Shown here piece after piece: positions 17,328 through 26,297 of a stretch of 64,000 nucleotides of DNA. The stretch is from the NCBI GenBank assembly GCA_963678055.1, contig OY782679.1, positions 1,488,001-1,552,000 on the forward strand, read 5' to 3'. The stretch's first letter is position 1. Every line of letters begins with the position of its first letter. The translations under genes and the position numbers were made by a program. The stretch comes from CAXXOK01 sp963678055. Lineage in GTDB: Bacteria > Bacillota > Clostridia > Christensenellales > Aristaeellaceae. A model generated the notes under the pieces. That model was not told where the DNA came from. It did no database searches and worked only from the letters and a program-made list of their open reading frames with translations.

Positions 17328-18359
17328 TTATCGCTGCACACGGCCGGAGCCGCTGCCCTTCATGAGGCTTTCGACCTCTGAAACGGTAACACGGTTGAAA
17401 TCACCGGAAATGGTATGTTTCAGGCAGCTTGCGGCGACAGCAAACTCCAGCGCAGATTGTTCATCATCGTAATGCGTCAGGCCGTAAATCAGACCGGCAC
17501 CGAAGCTATCGCCACCGCCGACACGATCTACAATGTGGGTCATGCTGTATTTACGGCTGAGGTAGAAGTCTTTGCCGTTGTACAGGCATGCGCTCCAGTC
17601 GTTATGGTTGGCGCTTTTGGATTCTCTAAGTGTGATAGCAACCCGTTTCACATTTGGGTAAGTATCCATGGCAAGCTTTGCGATGGCTTGGTACTGCGCG
17701 ACATTTAACTCGCCGGATTCCACAGCCGCTTGGCTTTCAGCTTTGAGCAAGAGGGATTTCTGAAAATCCTCCTCGTTTGCGATGATGGTGTCCACGTACT
17801 GCACCAGCTCGGTCATGACCTGGTCGGCTGTTTTCCCGTATTTCCACAGGTTTTTACGGTAGTTTAGGTCACAGCTTACATGCAAACCACGTTGCTTAGC
17901 GGCTTTCACCGCCGCCAGGCTGAGTTCTGCCGCGCTTTGGCTGATGGCCGGTGTGATTCCGGTGATATGGAACCACTGTGCATCGCTAAAAGCGGCATCC
18001 CAATCGATATCGGAAAACGACGCTTCGGCAATCGCACTGCCGGCACGGTCGTATATTACTTTGCTGGGACGCTGCACAGCGCCTGTTTCCAGATAATAGA
18101 TTCCCATTCGCCCGGGTTTGCGCACGATGCTTGCGGTATCCACACCCAAGCCGCGCAGATCGCGCAAGCACGCATCACCAACAGCATTATCGGGCAATAC
18201 GGTGACAAACCGGGCATCCATGCCGTAATTGGCTAAGCTGACTGCGACATTCGCCTCGCCGCCGCCAAAGGTGGCTTCCAGCACGGGGGATTGGAAAAAG
18301 CGCTCATAACCGGGACTTTTCAGGCGAAGCATAATTTCGCCGAAGGTTACAACTTTCAT
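17328..18359 (-). CDS. kdgK: 2-dehydro-3-deoxygluconokinase (KDG kinase)
   Basis: Phosphorylates 2-keto-3-deoxygluconate to KDPG. It is a PfkB/ribokinase-family protein of 343 residues with an N-terminal GEIMLRLKSPGYERFFQ, substrate-contact region FGGGEANVAVSLANYG, and the C-terminal PfkB signature DRVGGGDSFGAGLIYGL carrying the catalytic Asp. A longish insert at about 195-235 is common in Clostridial KdgK. It sits between the SDR and aldolase genes, so kinase and aldolase act on consecutive intermediates. Confidence 0.93.
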   Translation of the reverse strand: MKVVTFGEIMLRLKSPGYERFFQSPVLEATFGGGEANVAVSLANYGMDARFVTVLPDNAVGDACLRDLRGLGVDTASIVRKPGRMGIYYLETGAVQRPSKVIYDRAGSAIAEASFSDIDWDAAFSDAQWFHITGITPAISQSAAELSLAAVKAAKQRGLHVSCDLNYRKNLWKYGKTADQVMTELVQYVDTIIANEEDFQKSLLLKAESQAAVESGELNVAQYQAIAKLAMDTYPNVKRVAITLRESKSANHNDWSACLYNGKDFYLSRKYSMTHIVDRVGGGDSFGAGLIYGLTHYDDEQSALEFAVAASCLKHTISGDFNRVTVSEVESLMKGSGSGRVQR

Positions 18360-18380
18360 CCGTTATTCATCCTTTATCCG

Positions 18381-19337
18381 TTACTTTTGCAGGAGATGGA
18401 AAGCAAACCCAGCAATTTCATCCTTGAAGTATACGGCCATAAGCTTTCCGTCTTTATAGCTAGCGCTTTCGTCGTCGAAAGCAAATCCTTTTTGCTCCAA
18501 GTACCAACGCGCACGCTGAATATAGTTGGTGCCCAGCGCGATGTGCCCGTGTGTACCGCGAAACGGCTTTTTCATGAACTCCATCGCAGTTCCGGTAAAG
18601 GTGGAACTGTTTCCATCCTTAATCGGCCAGCCGAGCATGGTGGCTAGGGCCTTTGCATCGCGCATGGCCTGGTCCGGGGTGCCGGAGTTGATGCCGATAT
18701 GCTTGAGCTCAAATCCCAGCATACGGTTTACAGCGCTTGCAGTAAGCTCTTCGATTTTCGCCCAGTCTTTATTGTCAATCGCTTTTTTATCGATCATCCA
18801 ACTGCCGCCGCAGGCGACGATTTTGGAAAAGCTGAGATAATCCAGAAGATTGGCTTCATTGATTCCGCCGGTAGGAATGAAATGAACATCGACATATGGG
18901 CCGCTGAGCGCTTTGATCGTTTTCAGACCACCGACAGCTTCGGCCGGAAAGAATTTCACGGTTGTCAGGCCCAGCGAGAGCGCGATTTCGATCTCGGATG
19001 CAGTGGAACAACCCGGAATGATGGGAATGCCTACCGCTTGACAGTGCTTGACGACCGCGGGGTTGATACCGGGGCTGACAATATAGCTTGCCCCGGCCGC
19101 GACAGCGCGGTCAACCTGCTCGGTCGTAAGTACGGTGCCTGCACCAAGCAGTACATTTGGAAGCTCTTTGTGTACCCGGCGGATGGATTCCTCAGCCGCA
19201 TCGGTGCGGAAGGTGATCTCCGCCACTGGCAAGCCGCCATTGGATAGCGCCTTGCAAAGGGGTACGGCGTCATTGGTGTCGGTGATTTTGATTACAGGAA
19301 TCATACCGGCTAACGATAGCTGTTTGATCATATCCAT
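18381..19337 (-). CDS. kdgA: KDPG/KHG aldolase with C-terminal VOC-like domain
   Basis: Residues 1 to about 210 form a class I KDPG aldolase: PVAEITFRTDAAEESIR contains the catalytic Glu, and TVKFFPAEAVGG the Schiff-base Lys. It splits KDPG to pyruvate and glyceraldehyde-3-phosphate. About 105 more residues follow (LKHIGINSGTPDQAMRDAKA to the end) that look like a vicinal-oxygen-chelate (glyoxalase-like) module, making 318 residues against about 205-215 for the plain enzyme. The module has one His near its start and others such as HGHIALG; its role is unknown. The start is uncertain because the ribosome site is weak; I chose the first ATG. Confidence 0.9.
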   Translation of the reverse strand: MDMIKQLSLAGMIPVIKITDTNDAVPLCKALSNGGLPVAEITFRTDAAEESIRRVHKELPNVLLGAGTVLTTEQVDRAVAAGASYIVSPGINPAVVKHCQAVGIPIIPGCSTASEIEIALSLGLTTVKFFPAEAVGGLKTIKALSGPYVDVHFIPTGGINEANLLDYLSFSKIVACGGSWMIDKKAIDNKDWAKIEELTASAVNRMLGFELKHIGINSGTPDQAMRDAKALATMLGWPIKDGNSSTFTGTAMEFMKKPFRGTHGHIALGTNYIQRARWYLEQKGFAFDDESASYKDGKLMAVYFKDEIAGFAFHLLQK

Positions 19338-19369
19338 AGTCAATCACATCGCTTTCTTGTACATCCAAT

Positions 19370-20200
19370 CTATTTGAGATCGTGCATGGAAACGGCGTCC
19401 ATGTCATCAAATGCCTGGTTTTCGCCAACCATGCCCCAGATAAAGGAGTACCCCTGCGTGCCGCTGGCACTGTGGATGGACCAGCTGGGGTTGATCACTG
19501 CCTGACGATTGCGCACAACCAGATGGCGGGTTTCCGACGGTTCGCCCATGTAGTGGAAAACGACGGCATCATCGGAAAGGTTAAAGTACAGATAGACTTC
19601 CATGCGACGGTCATGCGTGTGGCAGGGCATGGTATTCCAAACATTGCCGGGCATCAGGTTGGTCATGCCCATCACCAGCTGACAGCTTTCCACTTGTCCG
19701 GGAAGGATATATTTGCAAATCGTGCGGTGATTACTTTGTTCTTGAGAGCCGAGTTCAACTTTTGCACAGTTCTCCGGCTCAATCAGCGTGGTCGGGTATT
19801 CGCGGTGTGCCGGTGCGGAGTTGAGGTAGAACATGGCAGGTTCGCTGCTGTCCTCGCTTGCAAACGTCACGTCGCCAGCGCCCATGCCAACATACAGGCC
19901 ATCCTTATGGCGAAGGGAGTAGGTGCTACCGTCCACTGTAATGGTACCGGCACCGCCGATATTGATTACACCCAGCTCACGGCGCTCTAAAAAGCTTTTG
20001 GCGTGCAGTTCATCGCCAGCGGGGAGCGACAAGCTGCCCTTGACCGGAACCGCGCTGCCTGTGATGATGCGGTCTATGTGGCTGTATACCATTTTCACCG
20101 AATCCGGCGAGAATAAATCCTCAATCAGAAACTCCTGACGCAGGCGCGTTGTGTCATAAGTCCTGGCATCCTTCGGGTTCGTTGCGTTACGCACTTCCAT
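19370..20200 (-). CDS. kduI: 5-dehydro-4-deoxy-D-glucuronate isomerase KduI
   Basis: Isomerises 5-keto-4-deoxyuronate, the product of unsaturated pectin or glycosaminoglycan disaccharides, to 2,5-diketo-3-deoxygluconate. It is a 276-residue double-cupin protein. MPCHTHDRRMEVYLYF carries the zinc-binding His residues, and the N-terminal RQEFLIEDLFSPDSVKMVYSHIDR matches the family. The start is the ATG after GAAGGAGGATGTATTCAC; the longer frame runs into the intergenic region. Its presence shows that the pathway handles lyase-generated unsaturated uronates and not only free galacturonate. Confidence 0.95.
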   Translation of the reverse strand: MEVRNATNPKDARTYDTTRLRQEFLIEDLFSPDSVKMVYSHIDRIITGSAVPVKGSLSLPAGDELHAKSFLERRELGVINIGGAGTITVDGSTYSLRHKDGLYVGMGAGDVTFASEDSSEPAMFYLNSAPAHREYPTTLIEPENCAKVELGSQEQSNHRTICKYILPGQVESCQLVMGMTNLMPGNVWNTMPCHTHDRRMEVYLYFNLSDDAVVFHYMGEPSETRHLVVRNRQAVINPSWSIHSASGTQGYSFIWGMVGENQAFDDMDAVSMHDLK

Positions 20201-20224
20201 GTGAATACATCCTCCTTCAGTATA

Positions 20225-20240
20225 TATACAACTGTGTATA
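20225..20240. promoter_or_regulatory. inverted repeat upstream of kduI, possible operator
   Basis: Perfect TATACA-4-TGTATA, 25 bp before the kduI start and inside the uxaB-kduI gap. Same half-site length and spacing as the repeat upstream of uxaB, although the half-sites differ. A regulator binding here is inference. Confidence 0.35.
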
Positions 20241-20283
20241 AAAATGATATTCGTCACCATGAATTGGATTTCCTTTTAGATTC

Positions 20284-21753
20284 TCAATTTCTTCCATAAT
20301 GCGTGGAAAGCGCTTGTATCATCCCGTTTCTCTTTATGTCATCCAGCGCATGTGACACGGTTTGCGAAAGCCCTGGAAATGAAGACAAGTTTTGACCCCA
20401 GAACGTTTTATTCTGTAAAAACAGCACCGTCTGCTCCTGTGCAGGCAGTACGGACGTATCCCTAAAGAACGTTAAAACCGCCTCATCGTCAAGGATTGAG
20501 TAGGGCATACCGTCTCTTTGGCATAGCAGCGCACCATCTACAATCGTATCTCCCTGATATAGCGCCATAAGCGCAGCCAGCGAGAATGTGAGGTGCGGGG
20601 GAAGCATGCCATGCCTGTCAATGTAAGCAAGAAAGCTTGGCAGGCAACGTGCCCGCCATTTGGACACGGAGTTGAGAGAAATTGATAACAGCTTATGCTC
20701 GATAAACGGGTTTTCAAAACGGCTGATGACAGCGTTGGCAAAGGCCTCCAAGTCAGCTTTGGGTAGGCTGAGCGTCGGAATGACTTCCTTGTGCAGTGTT
20801 TCCAGAATGAAGGATTTAATTGCTGTATCGGCCATGGCCTGCTTGACCGTATCGTGACCGCATAAAAACGCCGCAGGGACAAATGATGTATGTGCACCGT
20901 TAAGGATTCTGACTTTACGCTGTTTATAGGGTTTTTGATTGTCTGTGAAAATCACCGGAAGGCCGCAATCGGGCAGGGGAAGCTCAGCTTGTATGTCTTT
21001 CTTGGATTCAATCACCCATAAACCAAAAGGCTCTGCCGTATCCAGCAGCTGATCTTCATACCCAAGCGTTTCCCAGAGTGCTTCCGCTTCGCTTGAAGGA
21101 TACCCTGTAACGATGCGATCTACCAGTGTTGATGTGAATACGCACGCGTCCTCCAACCACCGGAGAAAACGGTCGCCGAGCTCCCAATGCTTTGCGAGTT
21201 CTGCAACACAGCGCTTGAGCTCAATCCCGTTATCGTCAATCAGTTCAACCGGTAAAATGATCAAACCTTTGTCCGGGGCATAGTCAAATGCCTCTGCGCG
21301 TTCAAATAGGAACTTGGTCAGCTTGCCTGGGTATGTATGTGGTGGTTCATATACAAACTTGTCTGATGTATCCAGTACAATTCCCGCTTCGGTCGTGTTG
21401 CTGACAATGAAACGAAGGCTGTCAAGCGCTGCAAACGCAGCATACTTTTGATACTCTGTATAACAGTCAACAGCATCCTGAATACTGGTAATAAGTCTGG
21501 TTGTTTCAACTTGCTTTCCGTCTTGCATGCCGCGCAGCAGCACCGTGTAACGGCAGTCCTGTGCATGAAAGCGATCCAGTGTGCCATGTGCAATTGGCTT
21601 GACGACGACGATGCTGCCATCGAATTTGCCTTTTTCTACAGCGATATCCAGAAAATAGTCTACAAACGCGCGCAAGAAATTGCCTTCACCAAATTGAAGT
21701 ACTTTTATGTCGCGTTTTTCGGCCGGGGCAAGCGCTTTAGATAGTCTTTGCAT
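20284..21753 (-). CDS. uxaB: tagaturonate reductase (altronate oxidoreductase)
   Basis: Reduces tagaturonate to altronate with NADH in galacturonate breakdown. A 489-residue member of the long-chain mannitol dehydrogenase family: FGEGNFLRAFVDYFLD at the nucleotide-binding N-terminus, GYPSSEAE in the middle, and KVRILNGAHTSFVPAAFLCG with the catalytic Lys region. The start ATG follows GGAGGTG. It is the first gene of the minus-strand operon, behind a good promoter. The partner enzymes UxaC and UxaA are not in the window, so they must lie elsewhere if this branch is complete. Confidence 0.92.
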   Translation of the reverse strand: MQRLSKALAPAEKRDIKVLQFGEGNFLRAFVDYFLDIAVEKGKFDGSIVVVKPIAHGTLDRFHAQDCRYTVLLRGMQDGKQVETTRLITSIQDAVDCYTEYQKYAAFAALDSLRFIVSNTTEAGIVLDTSDKFVYEPPHTYPGKLTKFLFERAEAFDYAPDKGLIILPVELIDDNGIELKRCVAELAKHWELGDRFLRWLEDACVFTSTLVDRIVTGYPSSEAEALWETLGYEDQLLDTAEPFGLWVIESKKDIQAELPLPDCGLPVIFTDNQKPYKQRKVRILNGAHTSFVPAAFLCGHDTVKQAMADTAIKSFILETLHKEVIPTLSLPKADLEAFANAVISRFENPFIEHKLLSISLNSVSKWRARCLPSFLAYIDRHGMLPPHLTFSLAALMALYQGDTIVDGALLCQRDGMPYSILDDEAVLTFFRDTSVLPAQEQTVLFLQNKTFWGQNLSSFPGLSQTVSHALDDIKRNGMIQALSTHYGRN

Positions 21754-21779
21754 TGCCGCGCACCTCCGTTTCTATACTA

Positions 21780-21795
21780 ATGTAAATAGTTACAT
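21780..21795. promoter_or_regulatory. inverted repeat in the uxaB 5' region, likely operator
   Basis: Perfect ATGTAA-4-TTACAT just downstream of the predicted uxaB start of transcription (about +6 to +21), a position suited to repression. The divergent LacI-family regulator is the natural candidate, though the repeat lacks the central CG typical of many LacI-family operators. Confidence 0.5.
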
Positions 21796-21807
21796 GGATT
21801 CGTATTC

Positions 21808-21836
21808 ATTCTACCCCTATTTCAAAGGGCAGTCAA
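21808..21836 (-). promoter_or_regulatory. promoter of the uxaB-kduI-kdgA-kdgK-kduD operon
   Basis: TTGACT, 17 bp, TAGAAT on the minus strand, about 55 bp before the uxaB start. Confidence 0.75.
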
Positions 21837-21898
21837 TGGACAGCTGAAGATATTATAGAAAGTGGCACGCCGGAAACAAAGGCTACAAGCGTATCCTC

Positions 21899-21926
21899 TT
21901 GCGTTTTCAAAATAATCCTATATACT
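21899..21926 (+). promoter_or_regulatory. possible promoter of the LacI-family gene
   Basis: TTGCGT, 16 bp, TATACT on the plus strand, about 55 bp before the regulator's start codon. The -35 is weak. Confidence 0.45.
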
Positions 21927-21981
21927 GTAAGTTGTGTAAGAAACAGTGAAACTAGTATCAATATGACAGGGATGATAGTAC

Positions 21982-22986
21982 ATGAATATATATGATATTT
22001 CAGAAAAGGCCGGGGTATCCATTGCAACGGTATCGCGTGTCATCAACAACAGCGCCAGGGTCAGCCCTAAGACAAGGGAAAAGGTTCTGTCCGTGATGGC
22101 GCAGTATGAATATGTGCCCAATCCCTTTGCACGCGGACTGGGACTGAAAACCATGCGCACCATTGGACTGCTTTGCCCAAACGCTGCGGATTATTATTTG
22201 GCCAATGCCTTAAGCAATCTGGAGCGCAGGCTGCGCTTGCAAGGGTATGACAGTATGCTGCTATGTACCGGCAAAGCCCTGGCAGACCGCGAAAAAGGCG
22301 TGGAATGGCTGATCTCCAAGCATGTGGACGGCATCATCCTGATGGGGTCCACATTTGTTGAAGACAGCGAGGAAGGAAACCAATACCTGCGAAACGCGTC
22401 CAAGCATCTTCCGGTTGTACTGTTAAACGCATCCTATGCCGGGGAGAATATCTACAGCATACTCTGTGACGATTTTCATGCAACGCAGAATGCGACGCAG
22501 TACTTGATCGAGCAGGGCCGCAAAAACATCTTATATTTGTACCATAACCGCAACTACAGCGGACTGAAGAAATTTGCCGGGTATAAAGCCGCATTGAAAA
22601 GCGCTGGACTGCCTGTACAGGATAAGCTGATCCATTATTATACGGAAGATAAAATGAGCATTCCGGGAGTCCGGGACTATATGCTGGGTCTTGAGAAAAA
22701 AGGCATACAGTTTGATGCCGTGATGACATCGGAGGATGTGCTGGCTGTTGGCGTGTTCAAGTACGCACGCATTGTGGGCCGCAGTGTACCGGAGGATTTA
22801 CCGATCATCGGGTACAACAATTCCTCTTACTGCCTGTGCTGCGAACCGGAGCTTTCCAGCGTGGATAACAAGCTGGATATGCTCTGCGAACAATCCGTGA
22901 GTACGCTGCTAAAAGTGCTGTCCGGGGAGAGCGTTCCCCAGAAGATGGTGTTCATGGGCGAGCTGGTTAAACGTGGCAGTACCTGA
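21982..22986 (+). CDS. LacI-family transcriptional regulator, probable uronate regulator
   Basis: A 334-residue repressor. The N-terminal helix-turn-helix is textbook (MNIYDISEKAGVSIATVSRVINNSARVS split across the first 28 residues), followed by the hinge and a periplasmic-binding-protein-like effector domain (TIGLLCPNAADYYLANALSNLERRL, LPIIGYNNS). It is divergent from the uronate operon and most likely controls it in response to a pathway intermediate, in the manner of KdgR of Bacillus. The effector cannot be read from sequence. Its stop lies one base from the convergent esterase stop codon. Confidence 0.9.
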   Translation: MNIYDISEKAGVSIATVSRVINNSARVSPKTREKVLSVMAQYEYVPNPFARGLGLKTMRTIGLLCPNAADYYLANALSNLERRLRLQGYDSMLLCTGKALADREKGVEWLISKHVDGIILMGSTFVEDSEEGNQYLRNASKHLPVVLLNASYAGENIYSILCDDFHATQNATQYLIEQGRKNILYLYHNRNYSGLKKFAGYKAALKSAGLPVQDKLIHYYTEDKMSIPGVRDYMLGLEKKGIQFDAVMTSEDVLAVGVFKYARIVGRSVPEDLPIIGYNNSSYCLCCEPELSSVDNKLDMLCEQSVSTLLKVLSGESVPQKMVFMGELVKRGST

Positions 22987-22987
22987 A

Positions 22988-24475
22988 CTAAGCGCGCAAC
23001 AAAAACGGCGCTAGCGGCAGATTGTTTTTCCCGTACACATTAATTTCACCATAGTTGACAAAGGCATACCGTACAAAGCGTGGATTTATCACCTGCGGTG
23101 TGCTGATGCGGATCTCCGTTCCGCTGATTTCGGCTTCTGCCGATACAAAAACACCATCCTCTCCGGCCAGTTCAAACAGCCGGGGAGTATTATTATCCCG
23201 CAGCGGCGCGGATACGGTCACAAGCATTGTATCTTCGGCGGCGCGGGCACTGATAGCATAAGGATTGCTCTGTGCCGGGGTATGGTAGATAAGCTGCAAG
23301 GCTTGCGAAAACAGCCTTTCGGCAACGGTGACTTTATCCTGCGGGTGAATGTCTTCTTGCTCACCGCCGTCGATCATCACAGCCATGCCGGTGTTGCGCA
23401 CACTTTTTTGCACTGCGTCCTGTGCCAGGCGCAGCACTGGCCAGCTGCCTTCAGCATCCCGTTGGTTGTACATTGGGAGCTGCACAAACAGAAACGGCAA
23501 GGCGGGGGAACGGAACAAATCGCGCCATAGTGCGATAAGTGCAGTGAAAAACATATTGTAAAGATGTGGATGACGATAATCGGACTCGCCCTGATAATAT
23601 AAAATGCCTGTTAGGGTATACGGCGCGATGCGCTTGACCATGGTTTCGACCAGTCCACAGGGACGGAAAAGACTTTTTCGCCCTTCAGGTGGGGGATAAG
23701 GGCAGGGACCGAGTGCGGATTCCAATTCTGCAAAGCATATGGAGGGTGTTTCACGTTTCAATGCATTGGCACTGCGGTTCCATCTGGCAAATGCCTTTTG
23801 CTGCGCGCTGTAGGCCCTTTGATATTCTTCATCCGTTTGCCCTTGGATGCGTTCCATGTAAGCGTCATAGTATACCTTGCCACCAGTAGTTGCAGTCAAC
23901 GTTTCTTCATCCAGCCACGCCGTGATCGACGTGCCGCCTAAGTAGCAACCGATGATACCGATGGGAATATTGAATTGGTTTTGCAGTTTTCTGGCAAAGT
24001 GAAACGCTATCGCGCTCATATTTCCGCAGGCATTTGGCTGCACAACATGCCACTTTGTTTTTCGTTCCCAGGCCAATGTAGACTCATCCAATACGGCCTG
24101 CACCGGATAGGTACAAAATCGCATCAAAGGCATATCGGCATCGTTTGCATACTGTATGCCATCCTGCGTATCTTTCAGGCGCATTTCCATATTGCTTTGC
24201 CCGCCGGCAAAATACACATCGCCGATCATGACATCAGAAAATGCTATGGTTGATTCACCATCGGTAATATGCAGTGTATACGGGCCGCCATGCTCCATCG
24301 GCGGGAGCAGCGCTTCAAAATGCCCCTTGACAGCCACACCCGTTGCGGTATGATGATGAATAGAGATTGAAATTGTTCTACCGCTGACTGCCTCGCCAAA
24401 AATGCGAATGGGCTGTCTTCGGCATAGTACCATATGGTCACTAAAGATCGGAGCGAGCCTTAAAGTATCGGGCAC
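22988..24475 (-). CDS. SASA-family carbohydrate O-acetylesterase
   Basis: A 495-residue SGNH-type esterase of the sialate O-acetylesterase family. Block I is GGQSNMEMRL with the nucleophile Ser, then GCYLGGTSITAWLDEE, YYQGESDYRH, and a DIHPQDK block with the catalytic Asp/His. An N-terminal beta domain opens with LRLAPIFSDHMVL. No signal peptide is visible, so it probably acts in the cytoplasm on imported acetylated sugars. Next to uronate genes, an acetylated pectin fragment is a better guess than sialic acid, but this is inference. I chose the GTG start 7 nt behind GGAGGA; the longer frame is intergenic. Confidence 0.85.
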   Translation of the reverse strand: MPDTLRLAPIFSDHMVLCRRQPIRIFGEAVSGRTISISIHHHTATGVAVKGHFEALLPPMEHGGPYTLHITDGESTIAFSDVMIGDVYFAGGQSNMEMRLKDTQDGIQYANDADMPLMRFCTYPVQAVLDESTLAWERKTKWHVVQPNACGNMSAIAFHFARKLQNQFNIPIGIIGCYLGGTSITAWLDEETLTATTGGKVYYDAYMERIQGQTDEEYQRAYSAQQKAFARWNRSANALKRETPSICFAELESALGPCPYPPPEGRKSLFRPCGLVETMVKRIAPYTLTGILYYQGESDYRHPHLYNMFFTALIALWRDLFRSPALPFLFVQLPMYNQRDAEGSWPVLRLAQDAVQKSVRNTGMAVMIDGGEQEDIHPQDKVTVAERLFSQALQLIYHTPAQSNPYAISARAAEDTMLVTVSAPLRDNNTPRLFELAGEDGVFVSAEAEISGTEIRISTPQVINPRFVRYAFVNYGEINVYGKNNLPLAPFLLRA

Positions 24476-24572
24476 GATGATATCCTCCACTGCTTTTCTG
24501 TATCTATTATAATGCAGAAACAAAGAGATGAACAGGTTGTAAAATTTGGTTCGATGAATATATCTTGTGCTA

Positions 24573-24602
24573 TTGACGAACCGATACCTCAACTGCTAGA
24601 AT
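24573..24602 (+). promoter_or_regulatory. promoter of pyrG
   Basis: TTGACG, 18 bp, TAGAAT, about 40 bp before the pyrG start. The leader is too short for a terminator-type attenuator. Confidence 0.7.
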
Positions 24603-24641
24603 AATGCTTGTTATTTTTGAGATCGGAGGGGGCAGAAAGGT

Positions 24642-26249
24642 ATGGATACGAAATTTATCTTTGTCACCGGCGGGGTGGTATCGTCGCTGGGAAAAGGAAT
24701 TACGGCAGCGTCGCTTGGGAGGTTGCTCAAAGCACGGGGCCTGCGGGTTTCCATCCAGAAATTTGACCCCTATCTGAATGTAGATCCCGGTACAATGAAC
24801 CCTTACCAGCACGGTGAGGTGTTTGTGACCGACGACGGCGCAGAAACCGATCTCGATCTTGGCCACTACGAACGCTTTATCGACGAAAGCCTAACACAGG
24901 CCAGCAACGTAACCAGCGGTCGCGTGTATAAAACCGTAATCGACCGCGAACGCAAAGGCGAATATCTGGGAGCGACCATCCAGGTCATCCCGCACATTAC
25001 CAACGAAATTAAAAGAAATATCATTGCCGTCAGCCGCACCGAAGCTGCGCCGGACGTCGTGATTACAGAAATCGGCGGAACGGTGGGCGATATCGAAAGC
25101 CTACCGTTTATTGAAGCAGTCCGCCAAATGCGCGCAGAAGTCGGCAGAGAAAATTGCCTGTACCTGCATGTTACGCTGATTCCGTATCTGAACGCCGCGG
25201 GTGAGCTGAAAACCAAACCCACCCAGCACAGCGTAAAAGAGCTATCGGGCATCGGCATCTCACCCGATATTTTGGTGTGCCGCAGTGATCACGAACTGCC
25301 TTATGAAGTCCGCGAAAAGATTAGCATGTTCTGTAACCTGCCCGTGGAACGCGTATTCCAGAACCTGAATGCAAGCTCTTTGTACGCAGTGCCGCTGATG
25401 CTGCACGAAGAAGGTCTGGATATTCAGGTTGTTAAGCTCCTCGGGCTTGAATGCGGAGATGCCGATTTAACCGAATGGCGCAGCATGGTTGACCGCCACA
25501 TCGCCAGTGAAGATGATGTCACCATCGGTCTGGTCGGCAAGTATGTCGAGCTTCCGGATGCTTACTTAAGCGTTGTGGAAGCGCTGACCCACGGCGGCAT
25601 TCACAACGGTGTGAAAGTGAAAATCAACTGGATTTCAGCAGAATCCATCACGCCGGAAAACGTTGAAGAGAAACTGGCGGGTGTTAACGGCATTGTCGTG
25701 CCTGGCGGGTTCGGTTCTCGCGGATTAGAAGGCAAAATGAACGCAATACAATACGTACGCGAAAACAATATTCCCTTCCTGGGCCTGTGCCTGGGTATGC
25801 AAATGGCAGTGATTGAATTTGCCCGCCATGTGCTGGAAATGCGCGACGCCCATACAACGGAAATGGAACCACACACCACCTATCCTGTAATTGATTTGAT
25901 GGCTGGACAGGATCTGGAAAACCTCGGCGGCACCATGCGCCTTGGTAAGTACCATTGCGTGCTCGCACCCGGTTCAAAAAGCGAAAAAGCCTATAACCAG
26001 AGCGACATTTGGGAGCGCCACCGCCATCGCTATGAGTTTAATAACGAGTATACTGATCGGTTTATCGCATCCGGGATGATCATGGCCGGTCGTAATCCGG
26101 AACGTGATTTGGTCGAAATCGTGGAAATTCCGGAGCATCCGTTCTTTGTTGGCGTACAGTTCCACCCGGAACTCAAGAGCCGTCCCAACCGGCCTCATCC
26201 GCTGTTCCGCGATTTTATCAGCGCTGCTGTACAAGAAAAGAATAAATAA
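24642..26249 (+). CDS. pyrG: CTP synthase
   Basis: Makes CTP from UTP, ATP and glutamine. The 535-residue protein has the synthetase domain (KFIFVTGGVVSSLGKGI, DPYLNVDPGTMNPYQHGEVFVTDDG, ITEIGGTVGDIES) and a class I glutamine amidotransferase domain (VPGGFGSRG, GLCLGMQMAV with the nucleophile Cys, and VQFHPELKSRP with His/Glu). All catalytic motifs are intact. It is monocistronic between its own promoter and a strong bidirectional terminator. Confidence 0.98.
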   Translation: MDTKFIFVTGGVVSSLGKGITAASLGRLLKARGLRVSIQKFDPYLNVDPGTMNPYQHGEVFVTDDGAETDLDLGHYERFIDESLTQASNVTSGRVYKTVIDRERKGEYLGATIQVIPHITNEIKRNIIAVSRTEAAPDVVITEIGGTVGDIESLPFIEAVRQMRAEVGRENCLYLHVTLIPYLNAAGELKTKPTQHSVKELSGIGISPDILVCRSDHELPYEVREKISMFCNLPVERVFQNLNASSLYAVPLMLHEEGLDIQVVKLLGLECGDADLTEWRSMVDRHIASEDDVTIGLVGKYVELPDAYLSVVEALTHGGIHNGVKVKINWISAESITPENVEEKLAGVNGIVVPGGFGSRGLEGKMNAIQYVRENNIPFLGLCLGMQMAVIEFARHVLEMRDAHTTEMEPHTTYPVIDLMAGQDLENLGGTMRLGKYHCVLAPGSKSEKAYNQSDIWERHRHRYEFNNEYTDRFIASGMIMAGRNPERDLVEIVEIPEHPFFVGVQFHPELKSRPNRPHPLFRDFISAAVQEKNK

Positions 26250-26259
26250 ACACAAACAA

Positions 26260-26288
26260 AAACTGCCGCATCAGTGATGCGGCAGTTT
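26260..26288. terminator. bidirectional terminator between pyrG and mltG
   Basis: Near-perfect palindrome AAACTGCCGCATCA/TGATGCGGCAGTTT, with T-rich tails on both sides (TTTCTTTA on plus, TTTTTGTTTG on minus). It serves both convergent genes. Confidence 0.9.
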
Positions 26289-26297
26289 CTTTATGGA

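Noticed and set aside
24603..24641. pyrG attenuator
   Set aside because: The leader is about 35 nt with no terminator hairpin and no GGGC start.
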